Part shown: positions 36,318-49,500 of the stretch, piece by piece
How the letters are laid out: each line of letters begins with the position of its first letter
Numbering within the stretch: the stretch's first letter is position 1
DNA from: Physcomitrium patens
Taxonomy: Eukaryota > Streptophyta > Bryopsida > Funariales > Funariaceae
Assembly: GCF_000002425.4 (NCBI RefSeq)
Contig: NC_037258.1
Span: 585,719-649,718 of the forward strand
Direction of reading: 5' to 3'
DNA: 64,000 nucleotides
Notes under the pieces: generated by a model
Databases searched by the model: none
What the model was told of the DNA's origin: nothing
Seen by the model: only the letters and a program-made list of their open reading frames with translations
Translations under genes and position numbers: made by a program

Positions 36318-39300
36318 GTCAGTGCCGACTTAAATTATTTTTTATCATCTATATGATGAAATTCATAGGATTTGCACCACAATTGAGCTTTTCCTCAAAC
36401 ACGAAATGCAAAAAGAAGGGTTCATATTCTTATCAGGGGAGAGTGAGTACGATGACGCTCGAGGCTGTACTGAAGTCTTCTTGTTTCAACTGGCTTATGA
36501 TATCCTTTACAAATTCCACGTTTCAGCATGCTGTCAGGCCGATGTAATGCCCAGAGGTTGATTGCTATGAATCAGACGTGCCAGAAAAAAGGTTTTACAG
36601 TGCATGTTATTCAGGGGAAAATTTTCGGAAGCCTTTCTATGGTGGAGTTTATTGTGTCCAACGGCAATCTGATTTGTTAAATGTCATTATGAAGAACTTG
36701 TTTATTTGATGAGTGAAATGAACTAATTATTTATTCAAGTATACAGGTCGTGCCTGTCGTTTGTTCAGTGCTGTGTGTCTTCGATTCCAATTATAGTCTT
36801 TTGGATTGTATGTGTTTGATTTGTCTGGAGTTGTGAGGCAGAGCTTTAAATGTGAAATTCCCGCTCATGTATTGTGTTGTCTACTCTGAAAACTTGGATC
36901 CTTGTTTTGGATATGCACTGATGTCAACAACTATTGTAGGATGACGTGTACTCTCTCGAAGCTGTTTATTCAGTGATAATAATGCCTGAACCAACACTAA
37001 CTTGTAGCTATTCAAGTTTTGATATGGATCACATTTCATTTAGGCTTGAATCAACTGTCTTTATTAGAATTGGCTTGTTTCTAACTTATTACATCTGACA
37101 CCGTTTTATTTATTTATTTTTTTGCATACGCTAACCAACAACTTCTTCCGTTAGTGATTCTGCGTCTAAGCTTCAGCCACAGAAAATCACAGAAGCAAGA
37201 TGATCATACATTTTCTTTCCTTTTCTTTTTTTTTTTGAATTCTTGTTTCTTCTGAACCAGAACAATGAGCAGGTTGTTCAACAGCAATGAACACTTCCCA
37301 TGCGAAGGAACGGGATCTTCCACAGTTCCAAGTACTCGTGAATCAGATCTCTTTAGACTATTCTGGGTCACTCGCAACACCTAATTTTTTCTCTAGACAG
37401 TAGATAGTCCCCAGTTCAAGCTATTATCATCAAAGTGTTCATCATCGTACCAGAAGTTACAGATGACATCAGCAAGAAGGTTAGCACAAATTATTTTCTT
37501 TTGTATGATTAATTGAACTGTCTGCTGACTTTATGTAGAGTTTCTCCTTGATAAATCAACCATCTCTTTTTGGCGAAAAAGGTGACCCTTTTAAACATTT
37601 GAACAGATAATTGTTAAGTTTTATTTTGCAATGAGAGAATTCCATCTTATGCATCTTGAAGGTAATTTTGAATGACAGAATTTTATGTAAAGAGGGTAGA
37701 TATCATTTTTTAAAAATTGGTATCTGTCTGTATGAACATTATAATCAAATCCATAAATTTCTAGCCTGTTCGAATACAGCTGGTAGCCTAAGAGAACACA
37801 TGTTGAAAGAAACCTCCACATAAGTTGGTATTTAGAGGGAAGAGTTCTGCACAAGGGAAAAGTTGCCTTGGGAAGAATTTTACACAACTCGATCGAAATA
37901 GAGAAATAATGTTTACAATTGAAGGTCTTTAAATAGTTAGAGCTGCAACCAATAAACAAGAGTTGGTATTAAATCTGTGGCCTTGCATGTAGAGTGGGCT
38001 GCTCTAGCCAAATGTTCTAGTCTATGTGACACGAAACAAAGCGCTAAAATTAAAGAGTATTTTGTTATCAAAAGACTCAACCCCTTGCCATATAAACTAT
38101 AATCTATTAGACAAATTCATCCACATTTAATGTACTTAAACGTAGTTTTTTTTATAGAAAATTATATGGTGTAAACAATTAATTGGTTTTTTTTGAACTG
38201 GTTTCTCATCATTTTATTTCTTAAATTTTGCAATATGAATATTTGAGATTGTCTACTTCCACTTATAACTGTTTTTAATAATCATATTTGCATATTTTAC
38301 AATTATATATAGCTTAATCAAAATACACACCACAATAGACTCAAAAACAGTATTTTTCTTATTTTTCAAAATAAAATCACTGAATATATTTCATTTCGAA
38401 TCATAATTTGATCAATAAGAAAATGTTTAGATGTAATAGTTTTTTCAATAAAAATTATATAATTAGGGAAAAAATGAAATATTATTTTGTTAGTAAATTT
38501 ATGAACGAATGCTCAAACTAACAAAGTTATGAAAAGAAATTTTCTGTTCTTTTCTTTTTTTCAATGTAGTAATAACTAAACTATTAATTTAGCAAGGATG
38601 CTAACCACTGTAGTAAATTTCTACTCTTGAAACACAAATCCATTTAAGCATAGGTTGTGAAGTTATAATTTTATAAACAGATCTGATTAGTTGTCCCTCT
38701 GAAATACATGTAAACCTGATAACGTAACGTTTGATGTTTACCAACATAGTTTTACGAACCATTCTATAAACGAAAGAAGCGCAAGAGCAACTGTGAAAAA
38801 GAAGGATTGGCATCTCGGAGGTACCCATAACTCGAGATGGTCTTTGCTATGATGTAAGAAAATACAGAGCACTGGTCGAAGACTGCTCAAATGCAGACAG
38901 TGGCTTCCATCTCGAATCTGGACAACAAAACAAGGTTTCGGTGAACTTGAGAACTGATCGTGTTATTAGCATACCAAAGGTGAAAGCCATGTGGGTGTGT
39001 TTGTGTGTGAGGAACTTAAAATTTATGGGTAGAAATTTGCGGTGGTGTTCTCCAGATTGAACTGTAATATTCTCCAGATTGTTGTGGGGACCCTAGTATT
39101 CTTTGGTCTTTTCTTCGGTGATTGCACTGTGTCTAGACAATTGAGCTGTGATTAGATCGAGCCATTATTGAACAGAATCTTTTGAATGCACGAACATGCA
39201 CCCGCATTTGGCTGGTTTTGCACCTGCCTATGCCAGTTGTTCTAAATTGGTCCACAAGGGCATTTGAATTTTCAGCCTGCTGACAACTGCAAAAGTGATC

Positions 39301-40799
39301 CAACCAGTGAAACTCCTGAGTTGTGATCCACGCAGTTCTGGAGAGTTTTGAGGAGGAGAACTGTTTGGCATTGGAATCTCGAATGGTGATTCAGTGTGCT
39401 TGGAGTAGTTGTGCGTAAGCTCCTATTAACTTATCACACGGTATCTCACGGTGGACCCGTAAGGGATTTTTGCAGTCATTCAGCGTGACGATGATAGAGA
39501 AGAAGAGTTGGAGCAATGCTGTATTCACTCCGTTCTCAGGGTTGTCTATCAAGTGTTGGTTTCCCTGTTGCAGGTGTGGCTCAAATTGCATTCTACATGC
39601 AGGATTCAACTCGACCCACACTCATTTTGCAACATCATGTTAAGAACAGCGGCCAGATTTTGTTAATACAGGCCTTGTCAAATCAATCTGCACTTTCTGC
39701 TGTATGTGCAAGTCTAAGCCATTGTCTTGTCTTGTCACAGAAAGTGATCATTTGCCAAGCTCTGGGTGATGTTATGGATAGTATGGTTCCCTTTTCTGTA
39801 CTGATTATTAAGCTTATATTTGTGTAAAGAAACATTTGCAAAATGCTTTTCCATGATGCGAGTATTAGTTGAGAGAGCTTTTTTTCTTTTTCTTTTTGAT
39901 TGAAAGCTGTGTTTCTTTTGGCACTCTCAAATTATTCGCAAGGCACTTTGAGATGAGAAGGATAAAAAAAATCATTAATTTATTTTGAATTTCTTTTAGA
40001 TGGGAATTTCGCATGAAATTCTAAATATGAGTGTATATATATATATATATATATATTTATACATATTTGTAATCATACAATAGAATAACATATTATTCAA
40101 GAAGATGAATTTGTAAGGTTTTATTTATTTATTTTTTGTTATTTTACTTATGCTGGTCATAATTTATTTATTTTTCAATTATTTAATATGTTAAATGATC
40201 TCCTTATATGCTTGTGTTTCTGAGTATAGAATAAATGTCATAGTCTCAACGTGCAAATGTGGCTCCCTTCTTTTCCATTTGACAACTGTCACAACACACA
40301 TTGTTAGTGTTATGAAAGTTTGAATTATAGACTTTCAGATGTATTTTATTATATTAAATATGATCTGGATTTTTTCTTATTCATGATTATACAACATATT
40401 TTAGTTCATTGATGTTGATTTTTTTGTTCTTTAGAAAGGGGGGGGGGAAAAAAAAAAGGGAAAGAAAGGAAGTTGAATGTTACATCTGAATATTTTTAAA
40501 ACCAGTTTCGAAAACACACTTAGATAAATAAATAATTGTTGTACTCTTTCTTCTTTAAAAGGAATCACATTGTGGATAATGTTGACATTTCCATTTGTGG
40601 CCTTCAAGAAGCTCTCCTTCTCTCTTTCAACACACAGTATAAAATTAAGCACAACTATCCATTCAAATGGAATAAAATAATCTAACAAAATGGCAACTAG
40701 AAGTAATAATAATTTGTATTGAATTTCATAAGCTCATTATATTATATATTGTATTACCAAGTGGGGCTTATACTATTTTATATTTATACTATATTATGC
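36318..40799. other. Spacer downstream of RPL28, no recognised gene
   Basis: It starts with probable RPL28 3' UTR and becomes AT-rich. It holds a TA array at about 40034-40056 and a G run followed by an A run at 40437-40458. An open frame of 103 codons at 39516-39827 and one of 112 codons on the minus strand (37621-37959) resemble nothing known. I see no tRNA or transposon domain. Confidence 0.55.
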
Positions 40800-41145
40800 T
40801 TGGTGGCCTATCGTGATCCAAACCTAAGCCACGCGCCAATACCATTTTGATCGTAATGCTCTCGTGGCGACACGTGGCTGAATCTAGAAGTCCTAGGGGA
40901 TGGTTGGTTCCACGTGGTAGACGCTGGTAGGACAAGTCATCGAGGTCTGTTCACCTTGTTGCAAAATATCTATAGCCGTGTTCCCTTCTCATCACGTTCC
41001 CAATACGACGTTCTAGAAGCTCCCCTGCGTTCCCGAATGAGCTCAGACGCCTCCCTCACTGTGGACGGCCCGAGGTCGCCGCTCACCAGACATTCTCATC
41101 ATCTGCAGGGTCCCCAATCACAGGACCTTCACGTTACCTGATTTT
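40800..41145. promoter_or_regulatory. GC-rich promoter-like island with two G-boxes
   Basis: GACACGTGGC (40869-40878) and CCACGTGG (40910-40917) lie 40 bases apart in a GC-rich island surrounded by AT-rich DNA. A TATCTATAG stretch and a CT-rich area follow. ACGTGGC is the classical ABRE core. No gene follows, because AT-rich sequence and then retrotransposon begin. An open frame at 40914-41141 is not recognisable. It may be a promoter and first-exon remnant. Confidence 0.35.
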
Positions 41146-41389
41146 TGGTGTACTATTAGTTTCTTTAATTTATTTGTATTAAGAATATTTTACTTGAACC
41201 TCCTAGCTTTACATTAAAATTATAATTAGAACATGGATAACATAATTATGCTTGGTTTTTGGGCTTACATGATACAAATGTAAAGTAATGCAAAATAAAA
41301 TGTCATATTTTGATTACTCCAAATAGTACATTTTCAACACTTTTCTACAAAAATATGTTTTTTCATGTATTTTTATAATTCAAATCACC

Positions 41390-41595
41390 CACTAGATAAG
41401 ATAGGATCAAAAGATTATATAAGATCTTAAGAAAATAAAAAATACACTAAAAGCATATCTTTATAGTAGAAAAGATGCCAAAAGAATGTAAAAATTACCT
41501 ACAATTATTGTATGTTAGAAGTGACAGATACTTTACTCCTTACTCTCTTTGTCTGAAACCTTGTTGATGCTATGTGTTGTGACTTTATTTTTTAT
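41390..41595 (+). mobile_element. Left LTR fragment of the outer copia element
   Basis: About 200 bp that aligns clearly with 59280-59485. Shared blocks include GATCAAAAGAT, AAAAGATGCCAAAAGAATG followed by TAAAAATTAC, and GCTATGTGTTGTGACTT. It is therefore the partner of the copia 3' LTR, now separated from the copia body by the gypsy insertions. The outer end at about 41150-41390 is too diverged to place. Confidence 0.7.
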
Positions 41596-41679
41596 TTTTA
41601 TTTTTATTTTTTTAAATAGATTATGACACCACACACCTTTAATTGTGAATTTTGAAGTTCTTTGAAGTCTTTCTTGTTG

Positions 41680-42085
41680 TGAGAAGTTGTTAAGGATACA
41701 AATTGAAAGAAGTTGTATAAAGTTGTGGAATCTATGTCAAAAATAAAGTGACAAAATAGAAGAAAGTATGTATATTCAAGGAAGAATTGGAATAGCTATT
41801 GCCAAAGATTAGAAAACATAAGACTCTTGGAACTAGACTAAAAAGCAAGAAAGGAATTGACAAGAGTAAAGAAGGCCTCACTCTTGCCTCTATATATACT
41901 ACTTAACTAAAAAATACATGGCGATATGTTATAGGACCTCTAATACGTGTTCAATTTATAAAACACATGTATAATTTGCAAGGTGAGTTTCCTAGGTATG
42001 CGCCATATGTCCAACTTGTACTACAAGTGGTCAACATGTCAACATATAGCCTCCTTGTTGGTCAAGTTTTCAACCTATTAATCTA
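41680..42085 (-). mobile_element. Truncated outer gypsy LTR, partner of the LTR at 53724-54276
   Basis: This block is very similar to the first 400 bp of the LTR at 53724-54276, for example GACAAAATAGAAGAAAGTA and CTCTATATATACTACTTAAC. It stops after AACCTATTAATC, losing the last 150 bp or so, where a second, different LTR begins. It retains the TATA stretch and a version of the CAAGAGT...ACTCTTG hairpin (41861-41886). Confidence 0.75.
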
Positions 42086-42602
42086 TCAAAGACATGAATC
42101 TCGAAGAAAGAAAATCCTCAATACACTCTTCTATCATTGAAGAGAACTAAAAAGTCACTCAAAAGGTGATGTAATATTAACTAGAATGGCTATTGTCAAA
42201 AACAAGAAGTTTAGAAAGTCTTGAAAGAAGACTAAGACTAGAAAGGCGTTGACAAGAGTGAAGAAGGCTTCACTCTTACCTCCATATATACTATCTAACT
42301 AAAAGCTACATGGTAATGTCTTATAGGACCTCCAACATGTGTTGACTTTCCTAGCCACATGTCTTATCTTGGAAGGCAAGTTATCTATGTATGTGCTATG
42401 TAGTTGTCTTGTTCCACAAGCTACCAATACATGGTTAGCTTTTTGGCCAAGTTTCTAACCTACAAACACATCTAAAATCAAAACATAATCTATGAAGCTT
42501 CTAGGAAGCTTCTTTAGAAGACTTTATAAAATTATTATATATTTATCTACTTCTACTTAATCATATAAGTAACTATTGAGGTAAATGTATATGTCCATGA
42601 TA
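42086..42602 (-). mobile_element. 3' LTR adjoining gypsy A pol (diverged copy)
   Basis: It begins TATCA and ends TGATA, decayed forms of the TGTCA/TGACA ends of gypsy B. It carries the hairpin AAGAGTGAAG-AAGG-CTTCACTCTT (42254-42277), a TATA stretch (about 42281-42291) and the GAAGCTTC block near 42494. It directly follows the chromodomain end of gypsy A on the minus strand, with an A-rich polypurine stretch between (42603-42620). It is clearly less like the right LTR than the outer block is. Confidence 0.7.
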
Positions 42603-45600
42603 GCTTTTTTTGCTTTAAAGCAAAGAATTTCTTGACTCTTTGTCTTGGTTTTGATGGATGACATTGATGAAAAGCTTTAACTTTTGTTGATGCATTTGTT
42701 AGATTTCCAAACGTCTCCCATGTGCATTCATTAATGTCATATCTATTCCAATATATGAGATATTCTAATCTATTTTGGCACCACCTTGAATCTAAGACTT
42801 CTTCCACCTCAAGTTTTTCATTATTGTCTACTTCTACAAGAGGTGGTGGCATTTGTCTCCTTCCATATATATCCATTGTCTTGTATGGATCAAGTAAAGA
42901 TACATGGAACACGAGATGAATTTTCATAGAATTTAGTAGGTATAATCGATAAGCAACTGGATTGATCTATTCACAAATGGAAAATGGTCCAAGCCTACAA
43001 TAATCCAACTTATTGCAAGGAAAAATAGTTTTAATATTACAATGAAGTAACCATACTTTATCTCCCATATGGAATTGTGGTTGTTTTTGTAATAGACATT
43101 TGTATTGGCTTTTACTTATTCTTAAGTTTCTTTTTATTGTGCCTTTATTTTTGCATGTAGCTCTGACAATCAATTTTTTATATCTTTTGCCACAAGATTA
43201 TCAACTTTTGAAAAGTCAAAAGTCTCAAATCATGGATGATAATCGTAATTGGCAAAGAAAGGTGTTTATTAAGTAGAAGAATGTATCAAATTATTGTAAG
43301 CAAAATCCGCCAATGGCAAAAGAGTTGTCCAATCATCTTATTGATAGTTGATGGTACACCTCATATGCTGCTCTAAAACTTGATTTATCCAGTCTATTTG
43401 TCCATCAGTTCGAAGATGGGAAGCCAAAGATAGTTTTATATCCATCTTCAAATATTGAAAAGAGTTCTTTAAAATCTTGATAAAAACTAAGTTCCACTAT
43501 TTGATATAATACCCCTTAATAATTCATGATAGCAATAGATGTTGTCAAAGAAGAGTCTAGCTATTTTTTCATTTTTTATAGATTTTGTACATGGTACAAA
43601 ATATGCCATCTTGGTGAAATGATCTACAATCACGAATATGGAATCATATGAACTTGAAATTAGAAGATCCATGATAAAATCTATAAAGACAGAAGACCAT
43701 AGTTTTTTTGATATAGGTAATAGTTGGAAGAGTCCATAAGATCGATGATGAGGAATTTTTGATCTTGAATAAACATCACATGTTGGCACAAATTCTTTAA
43801 CATCCTTCCATATTTGAGGCCACCAAAAATCTCTAGATATAAGCTCCAAAGTTTTATTATATCCAAAATATCTTGCTAAAGAAAAATATGACAAGCTTTA
43901 AGAGCACGTAATTGTGCTTCTCCTTTTAGAACATATAAGTATCCTTCAAAATAGAATAGGTTCTCCTTAAACTCAAACTTGAAAGTATCTTGAGACTTAA
44001 AATAATTATTTTTAATATCATGAACAAGAAGGTCTAAAGACATACTTGCTTAGATCTGCTTGAAAAAAGTCAAATCAACAGTCAATGTTGATTTCATTCC
44101 TTGGACATAAAATTATTCTGGCTTTAGTAAAATTATCTTTTATTGGTGAAAAGCTAATTTTTTTTTTTTTCTATTGTAAGATAAGAATGTCTAAAAAGGG
44201 CATTCGATAAACTTTATTATTTTCATGGTCGATAAGTGATATTAAACTCGAATCTTTACAAAGACATGCTCCAACAAGCTTGGCTACAATTCAAAATATG
44301 TATTGACATGAAATACTCAAGGTTCTTATGATTCATATATTCCATAAGTAGAGTTGAAGCGCCTTGTAAATAATGATGCTATTCTTGAAAAGAATCTATG
44401 ATTACAAGAAGTTCCTTGTTGTGGATCTCATAATTAATCTCAACTATAGAAAATTTTCTTGAATAAAAAGCTATTAGATGAAGTTTTTCATCTCCTCCTA
44501 TTTTTAATAAGAGTGCATCTAAGGCAAAATTAGATGCATCTATCTCCATAAAAAATGCTTTGGAGAAGTCGACGCAATGCAGGATTGGTGCAGAAGTAAA
44601 AGCTTTCTTCAAAGCTTCAAATGATGCATCTGCTTCTTTATTTTACTCGAGCTTGTCTTTATAAGTTAAGCATGTAAGTGGCGCTGCAACTTGAGAAAAG
44701 TTCTTGATGAAGATCTGATAGTAATTTACAAATCCCAAAAAGCATTGTACATCTTTTATTGTTTTTGAAATCTTCCAATCCGTGATTCTATGAATTTTTT
44801 TAGGATCCATCATTAGACCATTGTTTGAAATGATGTATCCTAAGAAATCAACTTGAGTAGTGTGGAATACACACTTTTTCATCTTGGCGTACAATCTCAC
44901 ATCTCTAAATTTTTATAATACACAATGAACATGAAGTTCATATTCTTCTACACTCTTAGAATAGATTAAAATGTCATCTAAATAATAGACAACAAAATCA
45001 TCTAGAAACTCACAAAAAACATCATTCATAAGATATTGAAAAGTAGCTAATACATTTATGAATCCAAAAGGCATGACATTATATTTAAAGTATTCATACC
45101 TTGTTCAAAATGCAATCTTCCATTTATCTCTTTTTTTAATGCAGACGACATTATATTCTCTTCGTAGATCTATTTTTGTATAGATCTTAGTTTGATTTAA
45201 TTGATCAAGAAGTCCAGATATCAAAGATAGAGGATATCTATTCTTGATGGTAATCTTATTGAATCCTCGATAATCCATACACATTCGTAATGATCTATCA
45301 TTTTTCTTCACAAATAAGATAGGAGCTCTTATATGAGATTTTGAATGTTGTATGAAATTCTTAGCCAAGTTCTCATCAATGTACTTCTTGAGTTCAGCCA
45401 ACTCATTTTGTGATAAACTATAGATTGGACCAAATGGCACGTGAGTTCTTTCTTTAAGATCAATTGAACAATCACATGGATGATGCTCCAAGAGAATATC
45501 TATATTTTTTTTTCAAAAATATTTCAAAAATCTTGATATTGACTTGGAATTTTACTTCAAATCTTTCCATCATTTAAAATGGGTGTGGCATAAATAACAA

Positions 45601-46002
45601 AAGATGATCTTTCTTTTATATCATGCAAAAAAGCTTTTGCACCTACAAGTATAGGTTTGGCTATACTAGACTCATGGCTTCTATTGGATTAGAAAAATTC
45701 TTAATGATGTTTGAAAAAAATCAAGTTTATGAGAAATCCAATCAATCATAGGATTATACTTTTTTAACCACAATAAACCTAAAATGACTAGATTAGAAGG
45801 AGATATAATTATATTAAAAGTTATGCAATTACTGTGACCATTTATTACTACATCTATAGGAAGTATTTCATGAGTAATATATCTAGAAGATAACGGACGA
45901 CCATCTATGACTTCTACGTGTATGAGTTTAGTTTTTTGTACTAATTTTATATTATGACTTTTAACAAATTTTTCATCTAAAAAATAAGTAGAGGCTCCTG
46001 AA
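42603..46002 (-). mobile_element. Ty3/gypsy chromovirus A, pol part (broken)
   Basis: Minus-strand polyprotein remains in the order chromodomain, integrase, RNase H, RT, protease when read left to right. The chromodomain and end of integrase (42553-42927) show FHVSLLDPY, then EVEEVLDSR, LEYLIYW and TWETFGNLTNA. Further integrase pieces are at 42967-43173 and 43487-43894 (DVYSRSK, VIVDHFTKMAYFVPCTKS). RNase H is at 44379-44612 (EIDASNFALDA, IHNKELL), and RT is at 44643-44900 and 45105-45491 (APILFVKK, YTKIDLRREYN). Protease remains run to 46002, where gypsy B is inserted. Many stops and frameshifts show that it is dead. Its gag continues at 52390. Confidence 0.88.
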
Positions 46003-46561
46003 TGTCAAAGACAAGAACATGATTAAGACAAATAAACAAGTCAGACTTCTCTCAAAGAAAGATGACAAAATAGAAATATTTTGATATATATATTAAGAAA
46101 GAAATTGGAATGGCTATTGCCAAAAGCCAAGAAAATTAGGGACCCTTGAAACTAGATTGGAAGCAAGAAAGAAGTTGACAAGAGTGAAGAAGGCTTCACT
46201 CTTATCTCTATATATACTATCTAATTAGGGGCTATGTGGCGACGTTCTATACGACCTCTAATATGTGCTGACTTTGTAGGACACATGCCTTGACTTACAA
46301 GGTAAGTTTTTTTATGTGTGGGCCACATAGTTAACTTAGTCTTCAAGCTAACAACATGTGTGGCACATGGCCAACTTATTGACCACGTTTCTAATCTCAA
46401 AAAGTCAATTAACGATACTTATAAAGTCAAAGTAGCTTCTATGAAGCTTCTAGGAAGCTATCATATCAAATACTATAGAATTAACTTACTTTTACTTACT
46501 TTTACTTACTTCTATCTATTTATACATGTAATTATTGGCTTACATGCATATGTCCATGACA
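46003..46561 (-). mobile_element. Gypsy B 3' LTR
   Basis: It starts TGTCA and ends TGACA, the same ends as the copy at 51823-52389, which it matches over its whole length. It is followed by ACCTCCCTTTCT, the complement of a good polypurine tract (46564-46575), which sets the element's minus orientation. It carries the AAGAGTGAAG hairpin (46180-46203), the TATA stretch and the GAAGCTTCTAGGAAG block (46443-46457). Confidence 0.88.
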
Positions 46562-49500
46562 TTACCTCCCTTTCTAGGAACGAGTTCCATGAGGAGCGGT
46601 CATCATATGTTGAGAAAATCTATGATGCGACAAATTGTATTTGCCACATACTCTGATCTTTCTTCTTTTCGAAGATGATTGATAGGGCCTCTCAACCATC
46701 GGTAGTATCCCATACTAAGGCGGAAAGACCACCGAGTTATTTGATTAATATTGAGGCCTTCATAACTTTCTTCGAATAAAATATTTAGAACACCATCAAG
46801 AGTTGTTCCTACTTCTAGTAAAATCACCAAACATCAAGAGTCCCTTCCAAGGTCGTAATACCAAATACATTGTATCTCACCATCTATTCGAGGAAAAATA
46901 TGTCATTCTTGAAGATCTTCATCTCAATTGCGTCGTCTTGAAGGTTGAAAAAATCGTAATGTCTCGTCCGACAGACCAGCAAACGAAGGCTCTTGAGTCA
47001 AATCCACTGGTTATTGGTTCTCCATTTCCTAAGTATCACAACTACAAAGAAGCTACAAATAAGGATTGAAAGTATAATGTTATCTTGCCTAGATCTTCTT
47101 TCTTTTATAAAGAAGGTTTTCATCTTGATTTTGATGGATATCATTGATGAAAAGCCTCCATCGCCTTTGCTGTATTTACAAGATTCTTTACTGGCTCCCA
47201 TATGCATTCACTAATATCATATCCGCACCAATGGACAATATATTCTTATTTATTTCGGCGCGGCCTTGAATCTAAGACTTCTTCCACTTCAAACTCTTCA
47301 TTATTCTCTACTTCTATAAGAGGAGGTGGAGCTTATCTTCTTCTTGGTATGTCCATTTCTTCTATGGTTCAAGAAGAGACATGTAGAATAATAGATGAAT
47401 TTTTATTGACTCAGGTAGATGTAAATGATATGCAACTGGATTGATTTGTCCAAAAATAGAAAATGGTCCAAGCCTTCGATAGTCCAACTTGTTACAAGGA
47501 TGAGTGGTCTTGATATTACTATAAAGTAACCATATCTTATCACCCATGTGGAATGATGGTTGTTCTTTTCGATAGACATCTAGATTGATCTTTTGTTGTT
47601 TTTGAGCTTCTTTTAATTACACCTTTATTGTTGCATGTAGCTCTGACAAATGAATTACCAAATCTTTCACAGCATGATTATCAACTTTTGAAAAGTCAAA
47701 AGTATCAAGTCGTGGATGATAACCATAATTAGTAAAGAAAGGTGTTTATTTTGTAGAAGAATGTACTATGTTATTGTAAGCAAACTCTGCCAATGGCAAA
47801 AAAGTTGTCCAATCATCTTGTTGGTAGTTAATAGTACATCTTAAATACTGCTCCAAAACTTGATTAACACACTGAGTTTGTCCATTTTTTTGAAGATGGA
47901 ATGCCAAAGATAGTTTTATATCCACTTTTCGAATCTTGAAAAGAGTCTACCAAAATCTTGATACAAATTGAGTTCTTGTATTTGATATAATATCCTTGGG
48001 CAATCCATGATAGCGATAGATATTGTCAAAAAAGAGCTTAGTTATTTCTTCACCTCTGATAGATTTTGTACATGGTACAAAATGTGCCATCTTGTTAAAA
48101 CGATCTACTATCATGAATATAGAATCATAAAAATCTGAGATTGGAAGGTTTGTAATGAAATCCATAGAAATAGAAGACTATGGTTGTTCTGGAATTGATA
48201 ATGGCTGAAAAAGTCCGTAAGGTTGATGACAAGGAGTATTTGATCTCGAGCAAACATCACAAGATTATACAAAATCTTTAACCGCTTTCTACATTTTGGG
48301 CCACAAAAAGTCCTTGGATATTAGTTCGAAAGTTTTATTGTACTCAAAATGTCCTACTCTTGGAAAGTCATGATGAGCTTGAAGAACATGTAATCGAGCT
48401 TCATCTTCTGGAACATATAGGCATCCCTCAAAATATAGTAGATTCTTCTTGAATTCAAACTTGAAAGTATCATGAGACTTTGAAGAATTTTTCTTAATAT
48501 CACGAATAAGAGGATCAAAAGACATACTTGACTGAACTTGCTTAATAAAAGTTAAAGCAACAGTTAGTGTTGATTTCATTGCTCAAAGATGAAGATGCTC
48601 TAGCTTCAAAATAATTGTCCGTTGTTAATGAAAAGAAACATCTCTTTCCTTTTGTGCAAGATAAGATCATCTAGGGAGTGTATGTGACAAACCTTGTTGT
48701 TTTCCTGATCAATAAGTGATTTGAATTCGAATCTTCATAAAGACATACTCCAACGGATTTGGCAACGATTCAAAACATGTGCTGATATAAAATATTCAAG
48801 GTTCTTGTGATCCGTATACATTGTGACTAGGTTAGAAGTACCTTTTATATAATTGTGCCATTCTTGAAATGAATTCGTGATTGCAAGAAGTTCTTTGTCA
48901 TGGATCTTGTAGTTGATCTCGGTTGCTGAAAATTTTCTAGAATGAAAAGCTATTGGGTGAAGTTTATCATCTATTCCCATTTATAATAATACGGCACCCA
49001 AAGCAAAATCTAATGCATTTGTTTCCATAAAAAGTGGTTTAAAAAAATCGACGCGATACAAGATTGGTGCAAAAATAAAGGCTGTCTTCAAAGCTTCAAA
49101 TGCTACTTCTGTTTCTTGATTCTATTGAAGTTTGTATTTGCAAGTCAAACATGTAAGTGGAGCTGCAACTTGAGAGGATTCTTTGATGAAGATCTGATAG
49201 TAGTTGGCAAATCCCAAAAAAGCATTGGACATCTCCTACCGTTTTTGGGATCTTTCAAACCATAATAGTTTGAACTTTCTTAGGATCCATCATAAGTCCA
49301 TTTGAAATGATGTATCCTAAGAAGTCGACTTGAGTAGTATGAAATACACACTTTTCTATCTTGGCATAGAATCCTGCATCTCTTAGTTCTTGTAATACTT
49401 GACAAACATGAAGTTCATGTTCTTCTGGATTCTTAGAATAAATTAAGATGTCATCTAGGTAACAGACAACAAAATCATCTAAACACTCCCGAAAGACATC

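Noticed and set aside
39516-39827. 103-codon plus-strand open frame
   Set aside because: No recognisable domain, and it is isolated in spacer DNA. It may be open by chance.
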